Shown here: positions 56,527-64,000 of the stretch, in pieces
Layout of the letters: every line of letters begins with the position of its first letter
Numbering within the stretch: position 1 is the stretch's first letter
NCBI RefSeq assembly: GCF_963676685.1
Contig: NC_092346.1
Coordinates: forward strand, 26,425,133-26,489,132
Reading direction: 5' to 3'
Source: Mytilus edulis
Taxonomy: Eukaryota; Mollusca; Bivalvia; Mytilida; Mytilidae
DNA: 64,000 nucleotides
Position numbers and translations under genes: made by a program
The notes under the pieces: generated by a model
The model's input: the letters and a program-made list of their open reading frames with translations, nothing else
What the model was told of the DNA's origin: nothing
Database searches by the model: none

Positions 56527-58900
56527 TTTTAAGTATAAATAAGAATTTTAATATCCATATTGATTTTAAAGCAGCCCAAAAAGTAAAACTAACAAGTTAA
56601 AATATGCAGTTCCCTTCCAGAATTCAATTGGTTTATGAGTTGAATTTTAGATTTTATCTTTATTGTTTGAAGTTAAAATGTCACGTGTCTTATCATATCT
56701 GCTAATCGAATTACTGACTTGAACGAAGTCCATGTAATTATGTCATACATATGATCAATGTTGAATGAATTGATAACAGTCACAGTAAAAGTTACAATTA
56801 CATGCTATATTGTCCTATATAAAAATAAAACTGATGTGTTTCAGCTTTTGATTTTGTCATTTGATTAGTTAGTAATCACTCAAGTATGAAGTCAACTCCT
56901 TACCGGAAGAAAAAGTAGATTATAGACTTTCCGTTTTGATTTTTTCGCGTTCGGTATTTTTTTTTTTTTTTTACTTTTTGTAAAAGGACAACCACGGAAA
57001 ATTAAATTGTTAATGTTGAATCACACCCTAAAATTGGTCAAATGCATTGTTAATGAATACTCCAAAATACCTAATACTATTACAAATCGATATCCAAAAA
57101 TAATGAATAAAATTGAAAATGGAAATGGGGAATGTGTCAAAAAGACAACAACCCGACCATAGAAAAAAGAAGATCACCAACAGGTCTTCAATGTAGCGAG
57201 AAATTCCCGCACCCGGAGGCGTCCTTCAGCTGGCCCCTAAACAAATATATCCTAGTTCAGTAATAATGAACGCAATACTAATTTCCAAATTGTACACAAG
57301 AAACTAAAATTAAAATAATACAAGACTAACAAAGGCCAGAGGCTCCTGACTTGGGACAGGCGCAAAAATGCGGCGGGGTTAAACATGTTTATGAGATCTC
57401 AACCCTCCCCCTATACCTCTAGCCAATGTAGAAAAGTAAACGCATAAACAATACGCACATTTAAAATTCAGTTCAAGGGAAGTCCGAGTCAGATGTCAGA
57501 AGATATAACCAAAGAAAATAAACAAAATGACAATAATACATAAATAACAACAGACTACTAGCAGTTAACTGACATGCCAGCTCCAGACTTCAATTAAACT
57601 GATTGAAAGATTATGATTACATCATATGAATATCAGGCACAATCCTTCCCGTTAGGGGTTTAGTATCATACCATCATAACATATATGAGAAGAACATAAC
57701 CCGTGTCATGCCAACAACTGGTTTTTGAATAAATGTGTTTAGTTCCGATGCAAAGAACTTTATTTCACAGTATTGAAGATATATTCATATATAATTACTT
57801 ATATTATTTTTTAATATATTATGTGAGGTGATTTATATTTTGCCAGTGTATCCTCCTCATATTATATCTATAAAATTTGTACATATTAACACATGTCACT
57901 ATAATAGATTATTTACTATCAAATATATTTAACTTAATGTGGGTTATTTTTAACAAAAAAGAATCAAACAAAGCACCGAACACCTATGTAAAATTAAAAA
58001 GGGGGAAGTCCATAAAAATTCACATAACACAACGTTAGACTTTATCAACCAACAGTACAACTTAGAAAAAAATAATATTCCTGATTTGGTAAAGGCATTT
58101 TTTGAAGAAAATTATGGACTTATTCATTTTAAATCGAGCTAAACCTCATACTTGTATAATCCCTAGTTTTTGGTAGGGTTTGTGTTGCTTATTCTTTAGT
58201 TTTCTATGTTGTGTCATGTGTACTATTGTGTACATTTTAAGCCATGGCCTTGTCAGTTTATTTGCGATGTATGAGTTTGACTGTCCCTCTGGTATCTTTC
58301 GTCCCTCTTTTGTATAACATTTGTTTATAGCTCATTGTATATTTACAATTTATGATATAAAGGGTTGAAGTAAGATCAAATCAACATTACAAACAAATTC
58401 TACAGTCAATTAATTCATAAGATCTTGTCATTGCAATTTAGCCATAGGTTGGTTCATGTCAGTTGTTGATATATTCAACAAATGCTCACATAAAATCTGT
58501 ACCAATACAGTAAGATAAATGTCTTCCTTTTTACACCATAACCCATGGTGGTGCTCCTACTAAAGGATGGAGATACAGAACATACATACAAGCTACGATG
58601 TAAGGGGGCAAGGGGTGATCAACACATGACCAACACGACGGGTGCCACAAGTGGAGCGGGATCTGCTGACCCTTCCGGAGCACCTGAGATCACCCCTAGT
58701 TTTTGGTGGAGTCCGTGTTACTTATTCTTTAGTTTTCTATGCTGTGGCATGTGCACTTTTGTTTTTCTGTTTGTCTTTTTCATTTTTAGCCATGGCGTTG
58801 TCAATTTATTTTCGATTTATGAGTTTGACTGTCCCTCTGGTATCTTTCGTCCCTCTTTTATAATTAGACATATCAACAAATAATTAGTTCTGTTAGAAAC
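56527..58900. repeat. 5' flank and high-copy dispersed repeats
   Basis: Bases 56527-56800 are the duplicated 5' flank. Bases 57118-57740 are a dispersed repeat with AGGCTCCTGACTTGGGACAG, CAACCCTCCCCCTATACCTC and ACAACTGGTTTTTGAATAAA, which I recall as very common in mussel DNA. Bases 58160-58320 and 58590-58870 are two copies of a repeat with CCCTAGTTTTTGGT and TTGACTGTCCCTCTGGTATC. The frame at 58545-58883 is part of that repeat and is not a gene. Confidence 0.65.
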
Positions 58901-60049
58901 AAAGCAATTCATTTCATAAATTTTGACACCAGGAAACAATTCAGGATATGTCACTAGTAAATATTCATATTACATAAAAAAACAAAAGCTGACTAAGTTA
59001 TGGCACAAATAATCGTCGAATTTTTGACATAAGGAATCAATTTTTCTTTAAATGCTTGCATGAATTTTTTGTTTCACTTCAAACTGAACAAACCGGAAAA
59101 TAAAAAAAAAACAACCTAAGGAGCTTTATTTTATCACTCCCACGGTAATGTAAAGTTTGTAAGGAATCAATCAGGCATATCGGAGTTTATGTTCAATACA
59201 TATGTGAAAAATTGCCTTATTTCAAACAAATTATAATTCTATGACAAAAAACAAGAATATCAAAGTAAAACAAATGATATCAATTTAGGCATACAGGAGG
59301 AGATGTGCATTATTTAATAATAAATAGCACTGATTCAAATTGTCAAGAAAATCCATTAACCTTCAAATGACATTCTAGTAGCCAAATATTTTCTAAATCG
59401 AAACTGATCTTTCTTCTATCAATCCAAATTTTGTCTTAAACCTACACGAGAATTAGACACAGCAAATATGATTGTTAATACATAGTGAGGACAGACAGAT
59501 GAACAGACAGATGTTTACTATAATAGTAATAGTACTTGTATGGCGTTAAAAATTAATGGGCCTATTTTCACCAAAAATCAACCAAAGAGATTATAGCTTA
59601 ATTTTAATTTACCAAGTATTAATTAAATCCTCATACTGGTCCCATTACAATATGTAAGTCGTATATGTATATATATAAATGTATAAATATTCATATTGTT
59701 ATGAGTCGTTTATATACCATATGAATAGAGAAGGAGCACATCAACAATCTCAATGGAAATGATATCTAATGACCTTAATAAATCTGCACTCAAAAACAGT
59801 CAAATGACTGTGTAATGCACACCTTGATGATTTTAATGTCTGTTCTGGTCAATCTCGCTTTAATTACTGGCTAACAGCTTGATGAGAAAATCATAGCCTT
59901 TCCTGTCATTTACAACATCTCGTGCAGGAAGACCTATGTAGCCAAGAGATGAGATCGATTCGAGGTGACAGATAAAACTGGTTACCTCAAGGCCTCAGGC
60001 AGAACCACAAGGTGTCAGAAGTTTGGCCTCTAGCTGCAAGGCATGATAG
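58901..60049. other. Intergenic DNA, nothing recognised
   Basis: AT-rich, with no coding frame of note and no repeat shared with other parts of the window. Confidence 0.4.
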
Positions 60050-62800
60050 ACCCATCCGTAATTGGATATGCCATGGTGCTTGCAAGTAACACGCAGATAT
60101 GGGTTAATAACCCCAACGACTTGTGGTGACCAAGAAAAGACAAAGGCTATGGGAGATAAACTAGAAAGAAATTCACACAGGTGCAATCCATTAGCATTGT
60201 AATGCAATCATCTACAGGAAAGACTACCCAGAGAGAAAACCCGGTCTATTCGAGTAGAGGGTAGACTTACAAACTAACTCTATAAACATTTCAAAATAAC
60301 AGCAGAATGATATAATTATAATAGTTTTATTAATCATCTACAAACATATAGAAGACCAGCTTCCATGAAATATAAAAATCACTTTCTTATTAGCATGATT
60401 AGTATGAGGTACATTCTGATTTCTGAAATTATGACAAACAAACAGCAGAAGGAATTAAAAGATAACATTGTCTTTAATTTAAATTGACATATGTGAGTTT
60501 TTTTAAACTAAAAGAAGATTAACTGCAATAAATAGCTGTTAGACATCCAGATGGTTTAAAAATTCAACTTAGAATTACAGATTAAAATCAGACAACAAAA
60601 CACTTTTAAGAGTACAATGTAAATCACAAAAAAACTTATAACTAATATTGATTGTATTGATTTTTAGTGAAAACTACCACTGGTTTGAAGCATTTGGTAA
60701 ATAAAGATTTATACTAATATTTGCCAAATGTACACTAGCATTTAATGGTCATCTTCAATCAATTGTACAGTTGTTCAAATTTAAGGGGGAAAAAAGGTTT
60801 GCTGATTTCTTTTCCTTGTAATATATTTTCACAATTTTTCAACATTTTAGTGGAAATGTTCATGTTCTATTATATCAAATAAAGTCTTAACTACAAAAGT
60901 GAAATTTGTAACTTTTGGCATATTTCCCTTTCTTAAACATGTTCAGTATTTTCCAAATATTGTTTTCATCTTTCTCATGTTTTACTCACCTCCTAAATTG
61001 GATAGTAGAAATTATACCTTATATATGATATCACAAAGGTATAATAAATAAACTCATCATAGATACCAGGATTAAAATTTTATATTTACACCAGAAGCGC
61101 GTTGAGTCTACTAAAATGAATATATTTCGTTTATAAATCATATAATATCACAAAAGTATAATAATTAAAGATATTTTGTTCATAAATCATTTAAACTCAA
61201 ATGAATTATTATAATTAGCAACTAACGATTCCATAAAACATTTCAAACAAAACAATTATAAAGTGTATATTATTACAATAGATATCTATAAATGCAAACC
61301 ATTAATGACAAAAATGTATTGGGTTTGGTTTTTGTAAATATACGAAGAAAAAATATTAAATCAAAGTATTAATAAACAACACTACAATCTACATAACATA
61401 ATTAAAAGTTTAAAAAAAAAAATTGAAATAGTAACCATTTCAATTCTTTAAAAATCAGTCTTTTTTTTCTTTTTAATTTTGACTAATAATTTTCAGGCCA
61501 TACCCACAGACTTTTCATTTTCCGTGCTTTGTAAATTAGTGAGTTCCTTTTTACGAAATTCAACCCATGAGTTGGTTAATTTTGACTTTTGATTTTACCG
61601 CTCAATCAACAAAATTTTCATTTCCTTTGTTTTTAAAATTCTTTCACTTTTTTTAAGAATCCATTGGGGAAATATTTTTCAAATTCCATCTTTCATGGAT
61701 GACTTCAGTAGTAGGTGATTCATGATTTACATGATCAAACATTATTTTATAAGTCTACATGATTTCAAGTGAATTAATTTAGGTTTCCAGTCATTCAAAG
61801 TAAAATTAATATTGCAGATAATTGGAAGACACAAACAATTTAGAAGGGCACTAGCTAGGAGATATATAAAAAATCTAAAGTATTATTTTTGTTCAATCAT
61901 TAAAAGAAAGTGAAATAATAATTTTCTTTAGGCAAACAGTACGGTTCAATTTTTTCAAATTAAGCTAAGAAACATTCAGGATGAAATATTCACTCACAAG
62001 TGAATAATTAGACCTCAACTGTATTCATCTGAACTTCAATTTAACCCCTTAGCTAAAGGTGAATAATGCATGACTTGTGCATTTAAAGGAAAAAAAATGT
62101 TAACATTTAATTAAACAAAAGGTATATCATTTGATTTATTGATTTGATTCACAAAAAAATTATTCTTAAACAGGTAAAAACGTTGAGTAACATATATTTT
62201 TAATCAATAATATGAAATTAAACAGACCCAAGAAAATCCAAATGCAGGATTTAGCTTTTTATTTACATATGGTCAAATAATAATATTGAAAAACACAAAT
62301 ATTCAAAATGGTGTGTAGTATTCAGTTAATAAAGTTAAAAATGGGCTAAAAATTAGTGTAAAACATATTGATTCTAAAAAATAACTTGCATATACATGTA
62401 TATTGCCTTATCGAAAAAAAAAACAACATTTCTGTTGAAATATGTCTGACAAACATATATACAAAATGGAGACACACTTATTTATTTGTATTTATTTATG
62501 TGATATCCATAAAATATAATTTTTCCCAATCCATGGAAAGTATTACCAAAATAAATAAATAAATAAAACATTCACACTATACATAATGTACAGATTCCAT
62601 AGAAAAGGAAATTAACCATTTCTAAATGCATAAATACTTGTTCAATTTGTGCCAGTAAATTACAAATTTGTATGGGATACTTTTTTCAAATTTGATCATA
62701 CATTGTACCTGGCTTATACTAAAAGGTCTCATTTGGTTATAAAATACTATTCAAAACCTAAAAAGACTGAATAACAATATGGCATCAAAAGATATACAAA
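60050..62800. other. Duplicated intergenic DNA, right copy
   Basis: This aligns with 48500-52110 apart from the insertions noted there. Simple A- and T-rich tracts are common. No gene is supported. Confidence 0.5.
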
Positions 62801-63643
62801 TAGTATACAAGTTGAAGGGCCGTGTGAGCCAACATCATCAGCAACATAATTCCCTCTTTTATAGATATGAGAATACAAAGCCCTGAGATACAATAGTATA
62901 TAAGAAAAGTAGGATAATCATACAACACCACCTTATTTTACATAGCAGTAGCTTAGGGTTATTCCATTTCAATGGATGGGGTGGGTAGGAAGACACTTTC
63001 AAACTCCTTTCAACAACATACATACTTTCTTCATGCATGTAATTTTGCAAACATCAAATACACATGTACATGCAATCACATTGACACCCAACCTGTGTCC
63101 ATGAATAAAACTTCCCTTTTTCCTTTTTATTCTCCCACATTCATGACATTAATTTTCATGGAAAAGACCTCGAGTCAAGTGTTTTACAAGTGTGTCCACA
63201 ATAAGCGGAGACATTTGTCTCTTTAATCTAACATTGCATAATTGAATCTTCAGAAAAAGTTGATCCAGTTCGTGCAACACATTATAATTGACAACATGCG
63301 TCCATATTACTTGGAGATTGTGAGTGAATTTTTGCTTCAAATGTTTTGCTCAATGTGAACAGGCAGTTGATTGCTTGTTGAAAGTTACGAATCAACTTTT
63401 TAACTTTAAAGAAAAGTTGTCTCCCCTAGTGAATATTCAGTTAGTCCATAAAATATAGAAAAAAAATTCAAAAAATATAATTCAAGAAATCAAATGTCAT
63501 TTTCACACTCAAATAATGATTTAAAATTGTACTTGCAAAACAAATTTCGGACATGGAAGCTAAAAACCAAAGCCCTCCATTAAAATTTAAAAGTTGGTTC
63601 ATAAATGTGATGAATGTAAAACAATTGAACATCTTCAATACAA
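62801..63643 (-). other. Probable 3' untranslated region of the terminal-exon gene
   Basis: Unique sequence directly downstream of the stop at 63644-63646, without repeat matches inside the window. Short frames on both strands are not convincing. The exact polyadenylation site is not identifiable; TTTATT (minus AATAAA) motifs occur near 63126 and, more distally, near 62480-62500. Confidence 0.4.
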
Positions 63644-63846
63644 TTACATAAATTTAGCATTGGGTCCTGCCTGGTACTGATAATACCAGTATTTCAGTCT
63701 CATATATCCATAGTGTAGATCAGATTTTAATTTAGTACATGCATTTGATCCAACCAGGTTACAATACAGGTACAATCCTAGGATAATCAGCAGTATACAA
63801 CACACAACTAGTAACGCCCATAATACAGTCTTGGCAAACTTCTCCT
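63644..63846 (-). CDS. Terminal exon of an unidentified membrane protein
   Basis: Read on the minus strand, a pyrimidine-rich tract ending TTTCAG (splice acceptor, AG at 63847-63848) precedes a 203-base exon encoding 66 residues and a TAA. The residues start EKFAKTVLWALLVVCCILL, giving a transmembrane helix of about 22 residues (about 6-28). A tail of about 38 residues follows, containing four cysteine or lysine/arginine clusters and several tyrosines (HYGYMRLKYWYYQYQ), ending NAKFM. This suggests a single-pass or last-pass segment with a short tail. I do not recognise the family. Upstream exons lie beyond the window. It is unrelated to the B-box array. Confidence 0.6.
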
Positions 63847-64000
63847 CTGAAATAGAAAAGTATAATACATAACTATTTAAGGGGGCTCGCGGGTCTAAAT
63901 GAAATTTTTTATTTAATATAGGATTTCCCTATATTTTTCTATAAATGAACTTTATCTTATCCTTAATAAAAAAATAAAATAAAAAAATGGGGTCACCGTT
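63847..64000 (-). other. Intron end and dispersed repeat
   Basis: Intron sequence upstream of the terminal exon. From about 63879 (GGGGGCTCGCGGGTCTAAAT) a dispersed repeat runs off the window edge. Confidence 0.45.

Larger units (their letters stand above)
54835..62790. repeat. Second segmental duplication, right copy
   Basis: Counterpart of 44770-52110. Its right limit (about 62790) lies just before the unique 3' region of the membrane-protein gene, so this copy may be the original location of the flank. Confidence 0.7.

Noticed and set aside
58545-58883. 112-residue frame with a hydrophobic segment
   Set aside because: It lies in a dispersed repeat whose other copies (58160-58320, 48165-48235) are not open; the membrane-like stretch comes from T-rich repeat DNA.

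Overview
This is an AT-rich animal genomic segment, most likely from a marine mussel (Mytilus or a close relative). Two things suggest this: the dispersed repeats look like ones I remember from mussel loci (recognition from memory, not a search), and the genes belong to the RING-less B-box/coiled-coil/propeller proteins that are greatly expanded in bivalves. There are no bacterial features.

The main content is a head-to-tail array, all on the minus strand, of one single-exon gene family. Each full-length protein (556-584 aa) has a C6H2 B-box, a second incomplete B-box, a coiled coil and a C-terminal NHL-like beta-propeller, with no RING. Six copies are open from ATG to stop: 982-2658, 13362-15107, 17066-18751, 31805-33559, 44770-46440 and 54835-56526. 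Six more are broken or partial: 4985-6045, 19876-21536, 24321-24752, 25013-26695, 38006-41564 and 52113-52386.

The array grew by large tandem duplications. Unit I (about 982-24752) and unit II (about 25013-45205) carry the same genes, flanks and mobile-element relics in the same order. The partner copies have different fates: live/dead, live/live, live/replaced, dead/dead and truncated/live. A second duplication links 44770-52110 with 54835-62790. Because the two copies can be compared, several insertions have an empty site in the other copy. Examples are a 199-bp element at 2931-3129 with a 6-bp target duplication, a 1,886-bp terminal-inverted-repeat element at 39530-41415 with a TTA duplication, and a hairpin-bearing insertion near 15232-15600.

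Mobile DNA fills much of the rest. There is a 5' part of a Ty3/gypsy-like LTR element (34512-37094) where unit I has the 561-aa gene, decayed reverse-transcriptase copies at 6311-8195 and 27543-30440, fold-back elements, 500-bp and 145-bp tandem repeats, and an ACGGA-rich block. The right edge (63644-63846, minus) holds the last exon of an unrelated membrane-protein gene, which probably marks the end of the array.

The array reads as a fast-evolving family generating and losing B-box/propeller proteins. A role in innate immunity is plausible from TRIM-related families but is not shown by the sequence.
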